Origin: Salinivirgaceae bacterium
GTDB taxonomy: Bacteria; Bacteroidota; Bacteroidia; Bacteroidales; SZUA-534
DNA: 64,000 nt
Direction of reading: 5' to 3'
NCBI GenBank assembly: GCA_017474765.1
Contig: JAFVGW010000035.1
Span: forward strand, 91,109-155,108
The position numbers were made by a program, and so were the translations under genes. The notes under the pieces are model-generated. The model was not told the origin of the DNA. It saw only the letters and a program-made list of their open reading frames with translations, and searched no databases. The first letter of the stretch is position 1, and every line of letters starts with the position of its first letter. Positions 25,284-33,381 of the stretch are shown in pieces.

Positions 25284-25316
25284 TTTGGCTTTTTCAAATC
25301 ATTTTTTATAAATTTG
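25284..25316 (+). promoter_or_regulatory. Promoter of the second TPR/SpoIIE locus
   Basis: TTTG at 25284-25287, 21 bases, TAAATTTG at 25309-25316: full consensus. The ATG at 25337 follows after 20 bases. The intact promoter implies the interrupted gene downstream is still transcribed. Confidence 0.65.
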
Positions 25317-25336
25317 TTTGTCATTTGAAATTGTGT

Positions 25337-27739
25337 ATGAGCAATTTTAGCGCAAACAGAATTGTAAGTCGCACTCCGTCGTTAAGGCTGTTTTTTGCTT
25401 TTCTAACGACGTCGGTTTTGCTTTTGTTGCAGCAAAAGGCTTATTGTCAAGACAATGGGCTGGACACCTTAAAGTTTGCCGAGCCGGAGCATTTCGATTT
25501 CAGCAAGCCCATCGTCATTATTAAACACGAGCCCGACATTGAGAAGGCAAAGAAATACTGCAAGATGGCTGCCGCTTCCGACAACATCGACACCATAATG
25601 AAATACGCTGTGCTCTCGTTGGAATACTGCGGGCCAACCGATTCCGCCCTGCTCTCTTCCGATTACTACGAACTCGGTTATGCCTATTATATAAAGGACG
25701 ATGCGCGCGATGCGTTGGAATACACTTTTAAGGCGATTCATGTGTATGGCGACTCGGTTAAAAACGAATTTGTGGCGCAGGCTTGTCTTGGGGGGGCTTT
25801 GTTACGAGGATTTGAACATCCCCGACAGCATCTTCTATTATTTCAACCGCGCGCTCAACATTTACATCACTTTGCAGGACACGGCTGGTGTTTGCCAGAC
25901 ATACAAAGACATTGGCGATGTGTACACCAACATGAAAATGTTCTCGAATGCCGAAGAAGCCTACAGTAAGGCTTTGTTATATTCGTCTCTCTCGAACGAC
26001 ACTCTGGATATGGCCACATACTATCGGTGCATTGGCCAGCTGCTATCGAAAAAATCGGACACTTTGGTCAACAACGCTATCGAAAATCTGAAAAAATCAA
26101 TCTCTTTGTTTGAGTCGAAAGAGACTGACAATGAGAATTATATAACCATAAAGCATTGGACGTACACCGACCTTGCACGCACCTATATCAAAGTGGCGAA
26201 CCAGACAGGAAACCGGGCTTACGCCGACAGCTGCTTTTGTATATCAGCAAGGTTGGCGATTACAATCTGAAAGTTGGCGACCCCTTCAGTTACCTTCTCG
26301 ACCGCTACACATATACTGATTATCTTGTGTTTTTCCACAGGTACGATGAAGCTTTGGCCAACTTGCTGAAACTGCGGAGGTATTTCGACGATGACACCCC
26401 CGTCGCCGACCGGAAAACCTATCACAGGCGGCTTTACGAGGTCTATCTGCTTCTTGAAGATTACAAAAACGCTCTGGCCAACTACGAGAAATACGATGAA
26501 TACAAGTCGGAGCAGGTGAATGAGAACACTCTTAACTCGATAAAGAACGCCGAGGTGGAGCGCACGCGGATGATTGAGGCGCTGAAACGCGAGAACGAGG
26601 AGAAGCTTCACACCGCCGAACGCCGCCGGATGCGCATTGTCAACATCGCCCTCATTGGTGGCTTGGGATTGTTCCTGCTGCTGATATTCTACATTGCCAG
26701 AATGCTGCGTATCAAGCATAAAGCCCACGCCGTGGTTTCGGAGAAAAATGCCCTTCTTGCGGAGCAAAACAAACTTTTGGCCGACCAGGCTGAAGAAATC
26801 CACGCACAAAATGATGAGATTCAGGCACAAAACGACGAGATAAGGGAGCAAAACGAGGAAATCCAGGCGCAGAACGATTTGTTAGTTGAGCAAAAGGCAG
26901 AGATATTGGCGCAAGCCCGGACCATCAAAGAGCAGAGCGAGGAGATTCACGACAGCATCAACTATGCCCGCCGCATACAGCGATCGCTGCTCACACCGTC
27001 GAAAACCATAGCGCGCATCTTCCCCGATTATTTTGTGCTCTACAAACCGCGGAATGTGGTCAGCGGCGACTATTACTGGGTGGGCCAGTTTGGCGACAAC
27101 AAAGTGAGCATTGTGGCCGACTGCACAGGCCATGGCGTGCCAGGCGGATTCCTGAGCGTGTTGGGGATGGCCAATCTGAATTACATTGTTGGTCAGGAAG
27201 TTACCCCCGACATGATTCTGAACCACTTGCGCGAGGCCATCATCACAAATCTGCGCCAGCGTTCCGATGTCCACACCGCTCTTCACGATGCCGAGCACCC
27301 ATCAGCACAAGGGGACTTGAACGACCGCAGCCGCGATGGTATGGACGTGGCGGTTTATATTGTCAACGAGAAGTTGATGAAACTCTCATACGCAGGTGCC
27401 AACAATCCGCTTGTGCTCATCCGCGACAGCGAAGTCCAGGTGCTTAAACCCGACCGAATGCCCGTTGGCATCCATGAGTGCCTCGACCCGTTCCAATGCA
27501 CCACCATCGATATTCGGCAAGGCGACTGCCTCTACACCTTCTCCGATGGTTTCCAGGACCAGTTCGGAGTTGAAACCGGCAAGAAATTTATGAGCAAGCG
27601 CCTCCGCGAATTGCTGCTCGAAATCCACCAACAGCCAATGGCCGAACAGAAAAAGATTCTTAACGTTGTTTACGAGGAATGGCGCGGCCCTGCCAGCAAC
27701 CAAACCGACGACGTGGTTATTATGGGTGTGAGAATTTAG
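25337..27739 (+). pseudogene. TPR/SpoIIE phosphatase interrupted by two compensating frameshifts
   Basis: A full-length copy would be about 800 residues. The frame opens at 25337 with a signal peptide, leaves frame at the 7-G run 25790-25796 (six G would restore ...CLGGLCYEDLNIP), and continues in the next frame to about 26238. There it loses one base (YADSC followed by LYISKVGDYNL) and returns to the original frame until 27739. The paralogue at 22922 shows the uninterrupted order of TPRs, TM helix, coiled coil and phosphatase. All SpoIIE motifs (SGDYYWVG, VADCTGHGVPGGF, DGMDVAVY, TFSDGFQDQFG) are intact in the last segment. It may be a recent pseudogene, a phase-variable gene at the G run, or two sequencing errors. 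Confidence 0.75.
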
Positions 27740-27754
27740 GCGAACGTAATTGTA

Positions 27755-28990
27755 TCATTCTCTGTTTTCCTCAAAATCCTTTTCGGCATCATCTTTTTTC
27801 CGAGTGACTGTCAGTGCGCTGTGGATTGTCTCGGCGCCGTATTTGCGGTTGATGTCGTCGAGTGCCTGCATCAGTTTTCGGCTTTTGCCGATGTCGTTGT
27901 TGCTGAAAAGGTCGAGTTGTACGGCGGCGGAGTGAGTAATGTCGGTCAGAACCACCCCCAATTTCTTATACATGAAGCCAGGCATGTAAATGCTGTCGAG
28001 CAATTGCATGGCAACGTTTGTTATTACGCGGGTGTCCTGCGATGGTACCGGCATTTTGAGCGAATTGTCGGCCGCCCTTTGCTTGAGGTCGGGCCGATGG
28101 CGGTTGGTGCGGATAAAAACCATCACGGTTTGGCACATGCTGTTTTGCTCGCGCAGTTTGCGGGCCAGTTTTGACACAAACTCCGAAATCAGTTCACGCA
28201 GTTTCTGAATGTCGTCGGTCATGTAGGCGAAGGTTTGCGAGTGCGACATGCTTTTCTGCATCGAATCGCGGTCGATGCTGATGACGCTTTGGCCATGCAG
28301 CTCCTGCCAAGTGTGCAGGCCTGCGGTTTTCATAGTGTGGCTGACGTATTGCTCCGACAATTGAGCAAAATCGAGAGCTGTTGCAACGCTGTTCGCTGTA
28401 AGGAATTTTGAGAATTTCCGACCGATGCCCCACACTTCGCCAATGGGTAGTCCGGCAAGCGCCTTCTGACGGTTGGCCTCCGAAAGCACACAGATGCCGC
28501 CATATCCGGCATAGTGTTTCGCATACCATGTGGCCACCTTTGCCAATGTGTAGGTTTGCGAGCATCCGCAGCTGACAGGAATGTCTGTCTCTTTGGCAAT
28601 CAGGTCTTTAACCATCTTTACGTAGCGGCGCACCTCAGCCTCATCGTCAACAGGAATTTCGCCAAAAAACTCATCGATGCTGTACTGCACAAAATCTTGG
28701 ATAATATCTTGTTCCACAACAGATTGCATGATTCGCTTCGATGTGCTTCTATACTTTTCGTGATTGACGTCGAACATGACAACTCCATTATCGTGAATGA
28801 GTTTTCGCACCTGAAAAACAGGATTGCCACGTTTCAGCCCCAACCGCTTGGCTTCTGGCGTGAGCGCCAAAATCACACCGCCGCCAGCCTCGTTATTGTT
28901 GGCCACAACAACGGGCTTTCCGTATAATTCGGGATGAAATGCCACCTCGCAGCTGGCAAAAAACGTATTGCAATCGATGTGTATAATCAT
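27755..28990 (-). CDS. Y-family DNA polymerase, UmuC-like
   Basis: 411 residues from the ATG at 28990; the longer frame upstream overlaps the promoter and is rejected. Catalytic residues are D6 in IDCNTFF and D106-E107 in YSIDEFF. The steric and little-finger regions read SCGCSQTYTLAKVATWYAK and GLPIGEVWGIG (helix-hairpin-helix). The NTFFASCE start and SIDEFF pattern are closer to UmuC/Pol V than to DinB. It carries out translesion synthesis during DNA damage. No umuD-like peptidase gene is adjacent, and no LexA box could be identified. The gene ends 15 bases from the convergent SpoIIE locus. Confidence 0.87.
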   Translation of the reverse strand: MIIHIDCNTFFASCEVAFHPELYGKPVVVANNNEAGGGVILALTPEAKRLGLKRGNPVFQVRKLIHDNGVVMFDVNHEKYRSTSKRIMQSVVEQDIIQDFVQYSIDEFFGEIPVDDEAEVRRYVKMVKDLIAKETDIPVSCGCSQTYTLAKVATWYAKHYAGYGGICVLSEANRQKALAGLPIGEVWGIGRKFSKFLTANSVATALDFAQLSEQYVSHTMKTAGLHTWQELHGQSVISIDRDSMQKSMSHSQTFAYMTDDIQKLRELISEFVSKLARKLREQNSMCQTVMVFIRTNRHRPDLKQRAADNSLKMPVPSQDTRVITNVAMQLLDSIYMPGFMYKKLGVVLTDITHSAAVQLDLFSNNDIGKSRKLMQALDDINRKYGAETIHSALTVTRKKDDAEKDFEENRE

Positions 28991-28995
28991 AGTAG

Positions 28996-29025
28996 CAAAG
29001 ATAAGAGACAGGCACCATAAGGCAA
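28996..29025 (-). promoter_or_regulatory. Promoter of the UmuC-like gene, leaderless arrangement
   Basis: On the minus strand: TTG (29025-29023), 19 bases, TATCTTTG (29003-28996), an exact consensus. The start codon begins only 6 bases after the box, so transcription probably starts at or beside the ATG. Confidence 0.68.
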
Positions 29026-29102
29026 TGAAAATCGAATTTAAATCGCGCATTCGCAATCTTTCCCCTATGCGCGCCGCATACGATAGATTCTTGTTTAAAA
29101 TA

Positions 29103-29133
29103 TTGTTTACAAATAAGGTATTGCCTACTTTTG
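29103..29133 (+). promoter_or_regulatory. Promoter of the purH-mreB unit
   Basis: TTG 29103-29105, 20 bases, TACTTTTG 29126-29133. A second -7-like TATATTTG lies at 29151-29158. The leader to the ATG at 29234 is about 95 bases, with no clear riboswitch fold. Confidence 0.62.
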
Positions 29134-29233
29134 TAAGCAGTCAAAAATTATATATTTGTGCGTTGGCGTGGTGGATTTTATTTAACCGCAATTCGCTGAT
29201 AGTCAAAACGATATTTAGTAAAAGAAAATTTTG

Positions 29234-30817
29234 ATGGCAACAAAAATTAAAAATGCACTCATATCGGTTTTTTACAAAGACCAGTTGGAACCGATTGTGA
29301 AGGAACTCGACAAACTGGGCGTTAATCTCATCTCGACAGGCGGAACCTACGATTTCATCAAAAAACTTGGCGTGAATGTGCAGACCGTTGAGTCGCTCAC
29401 CACTTACCCGTCGATTCTGGGCGGACGCGTGAAGACGCTGCACCCGAAGATTTTCGGCGGCATTCTGGGCCGTCGCGACAATGCGCAGGACAACGAGCAG
29501 ATGAAGCAGTACGAGATTGACAACATCGACCTGGTGATTGTGGACCTTTACCCGTTTGAGCAGACCGTGGCAAGCGGCGCGCCTGAAGCCGACATCATCG
29601 AGAAGATTGACATTGGCGGCATATCGCTCATCCGCGCGGCTGCAAAGAATTTCAAAGACGTGGTTATCGTTAGTTCGCGCGAGCAATATGGCGAACTGCT
29701 CGAAATCTTGCAGAAACAGGGCGCCGAGACAACGCTTGAGCAGCGCCGCGAGTTCGCACGTAAGGCTTTCGACACATCGTCGCACTACGACTCGGCCATC
29801 TTCAACTACTTCAATAAAGACAACGAAGAGTCGGAAAAAATCAGCCTGACTGGCGGCAAGGTGCTTCGCTACGGCGAGAACCCGCACCAAAAAGCCGTCT
29901 TCTATCCGTTTAAGAACACCAATCTCGAGCACACGCTGGCAGGCTCACCTTGCCTGCAGGGCAAAGAGATTTCATACAACAATATGCTCGACGCCGACGC
30001 CGCCTGGAAGGCCGCAAGCGACGCCTACAACGCTGTTGACAATATCAAGAACAAAGTTGGCGTGGCGGTTGTTAAGCACCTGAACCCCTGCGGTTTGGCC
30101 GTGGCCGACAGCCCGATGAAGGCTCTGGAACTGGCTTGGGCGGGCGACCCTGTGAGCGCCTACGGCGGCATTGTCTGCTTCACCTGCGAGGTTGACAAAC
30201 AGATTGCCGAATGGTTCACTGGCAAGTTCATCGAGATAATCATCGCACCCGCGTACACCGACGAGGCGAAAGAGGTTCTGGCAAAGAAGAAGAACCTGCG
30301 CGTGCTGGTAACGCCTGTCAAACCGACAATCACTGGCGAGAAAATGTACCGCTCGGTGAACGGCGGCCTGCTGGTTCAGGACGAGGACGAGGGAATGGAC
30401 AAAGAGTACCGCCCTGTTACCGACTGCAAGTTCACCGACAAGCAGATTGACCTTGCAAAATTCGGCACACAGGCCTGCAAATACTTGAAGAGCAACTCAA
30501 TGGCGCTTGTGTCGCAAGCCGCCGACGGTTCGTACTGGCTGACGGGCGCGGGAATGGGACAACCCAACCGCATCGACAGTCTGCAACGCCTGACAGTGCC
30601 GCGCTTCAACCTGAAACAAGGCTGCTCAATTGGCGAGAGCGTGCTTATCTCTGACGCGTTCTTCCCGTTCAGCGACAGCGTTGAGGCCAGCAACGAGTTC
30701 GGTATCAAGTACATTGTAACACCTGGCGGCAGCATCCACGACCCCGAGGTCATCGAGGCCTGCAACAAATACGGCATCGCAATGGTGTTCACAGGAATCA
30801 GACATTTTAAACACTAG
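29234..30817 (+). CDS. purH: Bifunctional AICAR formyltransferase / IMP cyclohydrolase
   Basis: 527 residues from the ATG at 29234. The N-terminal MGS-like cyclohydrolase domain (about 1-195) includes LISTGGTYDFIKKLGV, TTYPSILGGRVKTLHPKIFGGIL and the IDIGGISLIRAAAKNF stretch. The AICAR transformylase domain (about 200-527) has LRYGENPHQKAVFY, VKHLNPCGLAV and SDAFFPFSDSVEAS. It catalyses the last two steps of IMP synthesis, using 10-formyl-THF, in the cytoplasm. mreB starts 15 bases downstream, so purine synthesis and cell-shape genes share a transcript; this linkage recurs in Bacteroidales. Confidence 0.97.
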   Translation: MATKIKNALISVFYKDQLEPIVKELDKLGVNLISTGGTYDFIKKLGVNVQTVESLTTYPSILGGRVKTLHPKIFGGILGRRDNAQDNEQMKQYEIDNIDLVIVDLYPFEQTVASGAPEADIIEKIDIGGISLIRAAAKNFKDVVIVSSREQYGELLEILQKQGAETTLEQRREFARKAFDTSSHYDSAIFNYFNKDNEESEKISLTGGKVLRYGENPHQKAVFYPFKNTNLEHTLAGSPCLQGKEISYNNMLDADAAWKAASDAYNAVDNIKNKVGVAVVKHLNPCGLAVADSPMKALELAWAGDPVSAYGGIVCFTCEVDKQIAEWFTGKFIEIIIAPAYTDEAKEVLAKKKNLRVLVTPVKPTITGEKMYRSVNGGLLVQDEDEGMDKEYRPVTDCKFTDKQIDLAKFGTQACKYLKSNSMALVSQAADGSYWLTGAGMGQPNRIDSLQRLTVPRFNLKQGCSIGESVLISDAFFPFSDSVEASNEFGIKYIVTPGGSIHDPEVIEACNKYGIAMVFTGIRHFKH

Positions 30818-30832
30818 AAAATAGATAGAACA

Positions 30833-31858
30833 ATGGGATTGTTTTCGTTTTTAACACAAGAACTTGCAATCGACCTTGGCACAGCCAATTCCATAATCAT
30901 CCATAACGACAAGATTGTGGTTGACGAGCCGTCGATTGTGGCCGTTGACAACAACACACAAAAGGTGATTGCCATTGGCGAAAAGGCACGAATGATGCAC
31001 GGCAAGACGCACGAGAACATCAAGACCATCCGCCCGCTGCGCGATGGTGTGATTGCCGACTTCGACGCTGCCGAGAAGATGATTCGCGGCCTTATCAGAA
31101 TGGTGAACGAGAAGAAGACTCAACTTTTCTCGCCTGCTCTGAAAATCGTCATCTGCGTGCCGTCGGGCTCAACCGAGGTTGAGTTGCGTGCCGTGCGCGA
31201 CTCGTCGGAACACGCTGGTGGCCGCGAGGTGCTGATGATTTACGAGCCGATGGCCGCCGCGCTTGGTATGGGCGTTGATGTTGAGGCGCCCGAGGGCCAT
31301 ATGGTTGTCGATATAGGCGGTGGTACCACCGAGATTGCAGTCATATCGCTGGGCGGCATTGTGTCGAACGAGTCAATCCGCATTGCAGGCGATGAGTTCA
31401 CGGAAGACATCCGCGAGTATATGCGCCATCAGCACAATATTAAGATTGGTGAGCGCACGGCCGAGGACATCAAAATCAAGGTTGGCTCGGCGCTGCCCGA
31501 CTTGGACGAGCCGCCCGCAGACTACCTGGTTCGCGGACCGCACCAAATGACGGCCCTGCCGATTGAGATTCCAATCTCGTATCAGGAAATCGCTCACTGC
31601 CTTGACCGCTCTATCAGCAAGATTGAGACGGCCATTCTGGCAACACTCGAGCACACGCCGCCCGAGTTGTACGCCGACATCTACCGCAAGGGCATCTTCC
31701 TTGCTGGCGGCGGCGCACTGCTGCGCGGATTGGACAAGCGTCTGACCGAGAAGACGAAGATTCCGTTCCACGTTGCCGAAGACCCGCTGCACTGCGTGGC
31801 ACGCGGTACAGGCATCGCGCTGAAAAACTCGCACCGATTCAAATTCTTGATTAAATAA
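30833..31858 (+). CDS. mreB: Rod shape-determining actin homologue MreB
   Basis: 341 residues, actin-fold ATPase. The phosphate-1 motif is IDLGTANSIIIH near residue 13, phosphate-2 is VVDIGGGTTEIAVISLGG near 157, and the adenosine motif is IFLAGGGALLRGLDK near 287. It forms membrane-bound filaments that direct the elongation machinery encoded downstream (MreC, MreD, PBP2, RodA). It starts 15 bases after purH. A terminator and repeats separate it from mreC, so MreB can be made in excess over the other subunits. Confidence 0.97.
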   Translation: MGLFSFLTQELAIDLGTANSIIIHNDKIVVDEPSIVAVDNNTQKVIAIGEKARMMHGKTHENIKTIRPLRDGVIADFDAAEKMIRGLIRMVNEKKTQLFSPALKIVICVPSGSTEVELRAVRDSSEHAGGREVLMIYEPMAAALGMGVDVEAPEGHMVVDIGGGTTEIAVISLGGIVSNESIRIAGDEFTEDIREYMRHQHNIKIGERTAEDIKIKVGSALPDLDEPPADYLVRGPHQMTALPIEIPISYQEIAHCLDRSISKIETAILATLEHTPPELYADIYRKGIFLAGGGALLRGLDKRLTEKTKIPFHVAEDPLHCVARGTGIALKNSHRFKFLIK

Positions 31859-31863
31859 TTAGC

Positions 31864-31901
31864 GATTGTGCCTGTCGGTTTCTGATGGGCACAATCTTTT
31901 T
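31864..31901 (+). terminator. Terminator between mreB and mreC
   Basis: GATTGTGCC (31864-31872) pairs with GGCACAATC (31888-31896), followed by TTTTT. A 9-bp perfect stem 5 bases after the mreB stop. Confidence 0.82.
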
Positions 31902-32045
31902 GAAGGATTGAAGGATTGAATAACTGAAGGGTTGAATAGGGTATGATTTAGAAATTTAGTGCACGCCGTAGAGACGTGGCGCGCCGCGTCTCTACAAACG
32001 ATTCACCAATTAAACCTTTCACCGATTCACCGATTAAACAGATAA
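31902..32045. repeat. Repeat-filled mreB-mreC gap: ggattgaa units, 28-base palindrome, cgattcaccgattaaaca units
   Basis: 31902-31938 holds GGATTGAA-type tandem units. 31968-31995 is a 28-base palindrome, GTAGAGACG ... CGTCTCTAC, nearly identical in inverted orientation to 45807-45834. 31999-32040 holds ATTCACCGATTAAAC-type units that reach almost to the mreC start at 32046. No promoter consensus was seen in this gap. Confidence 0.65.
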
Positions 32046-32876
32046 ATGAAAAACCTGATTCTGTTCATATTGCGAAACCATTACGTGCTGCTCTTCATAC
32101 TGCTTGAGAGCGTGTCGTTTGTGTTGGTTGTGCGCTACAACAGTTACCAACACACGAGTTTCATCAACTCGTCGGCGGCGGTGGCGGGGCGCGTGAACAC
32201 GGTCTTCTCATCGGTGAACAACTACTTGAGCCTGAACCAACGCAATCAGGAACTGAACAACGAACTGGCGCGGCTGCGCACAATGATGCCCGAAAGTTCG
32301 AAAATCGACACGCTGGCCGCGCAGACTGCTTTCGACTCGGTTTACACGCAGCAGTATGAGTATCTGCCGTGCCGCGTCATCAGCAACTCGGTGAAGAGCG
32401 CCAACAACTTTCTGACGCTCGACATCGGCAGCAAGCACGGCGTTGAGCCTGGAATGGCTGTGGTGTCGGCAATGGGCGCGGTGGGTGTTGTCAAGGCTGT
32501 GTCGCCCAATTTCTCGTCGGTCATCAGCCTGCTGAACCAAAACCTGAAAATCAGCGCAATGCTCGAAAAGAGCGGCTACTTCGGCTCGCTGGGCTGGGAA
32601 GGCGGCGACTACCGCATTGCCAACCTTGAGGACCTGCCTGGGCACATCACGGTGCGCAAGGGCGATGTGGTGATAACAAGCGGATACTCAACCATTTTCC
32701 CGAAAGGGGTGATGATTGGAAACGTTGAATCGGTGACGGCGCACGGCGTGAACGGCTTTATGTCGGCAAGCGTGCGGCTATCGGTTGATTTCAAGCGGCT
32801 GTCGAACGTGCAGGTGGTGCGCAATCTGCTGAAAAAGGAACAGTTGGAACTACAGGAAATGTCGGAAAATGAATAA
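32046..32876 (+). CDS. mreC: Rod shape-determining protein MreC
   Basis: 276 residues. A short cytoplasmic start and one transmembrane helix (about 8-28, HYVLLFILLESVSFVLVV) are followed by a periplasmic coiled coil (about 55-85) and the MreC double beta-barrel. Family motifs are VISNSVKSANNFLTLDIGSKHGVEPGMAVV and VVTSGYSTIFPKGVMIG. It links cytoplasmic MreB to periplasmic PBP2 and opens PBP2-RodA for synthesis. It overlaps mreD by 8 bases. Low conservation at the C-terminus is normal for the family. Confidence 0.94.
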   Translation: MKNLILFILRNHYVLLFILLESVSFVLVVRYNSYQHTSFINSSAAVAGRVNTVFSSVNNYLSLNQRNQELNNELARLRTMMPESSKIDTLAAQTAFDSVYTQQYEYLPCRVISNSVKSANNFLTLDIGSKHGVEPGMAVVSAMGAVGVVKAVSPNFSSVISLLNQNLKISAMLEKSGYFGSLGWEGGDYRIANLEDLPGHITVRKGDVVITSGYSTIFPKGVMIGNVESVTAHGVNGFMSASVRLSVDFKRLSNVQVVRNLLKKEQLELQEMSENE

Positions 32877-33381
32877 CGTGCTGATACGAAATATTATCCG
32901 TTTTGTGGTGCTGGTGCTGCTTCAGGTGGGCGTGCTGAATCAGGTTCAACTGGGCGGCTTCATCAACCCCTATCTCTACATTCTGTTTGTGATTATGCTG
33001 CCGTTCGGCACGCCTGGCTGGCTGACGCTCGTGCTGTCGTTCGCGCTGGGTTTGAGCGTTGATATGTTCTGCAACTCGCCTGGCATTCACACGTCGGCAA
33101 CGGTGTTTGCGGGCTTTCTGCGCCCCTATATGCTCGACTCGCTGATGCCGCGCGAGACTGTTGAGCCGACCGACACACCCAACATCCGCATTTTTGGCGC
33201 GGGCTGGTTTGTGAAATACAGCCTGACGGTGGTGCTCGTCCATCACGTTTTTCTGTTTGTGGTTGAGGCGTTCAAATTCAGCAGTCTGCACCTGATTCTG
33301 TGGCGCGCTCTGTTGAGCATCGTCTTCACAATGCTGCTTATCATTTTGAGTCAATTTCTGTTCACACGTAGCAACAAATGA
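32869..33381 (+). CDS. mreD: Rod shape-determining protein MreD
   Basis: 170 residues, five or six hydrophobic segments, with LGGFINPYLYILFVIMLPFG and LSFALGLSVDMFCNSPGIHTSAT, both typical of MreD in Bacteroidetes. It is an inner-membrane partner of MreC. It overlaps mreC by 8 bases and the PBP2 gene by 4 (ATGA), indicating translational coupling in the mreCD-PBP2-rodA block. Confidence 0.9.
   Translation: MNNVLIRNIIRFVVLVLLQVGVLNQVQLGGFINPYLYILFVIMLPFGTPGWLTLVLSFALGLSVDMFCNSPGIHTSATVFAGFLRPYMLDSLMPRETVEPTDTPNIRIFGAGWFVKYSLTVVLVHHVFLFVVEAFKFSSLHLILWRALLSIVFTMLLIILSQFLFTRSNK

Noticed and set aside
25337..27739. Programmed ribosomal frameshifting in the second SpoIIE gene
   Set aside because: Two separate shifts of opposite sign 450 bases apart are not a known programmed pattern, and the intact paralogue needs none.
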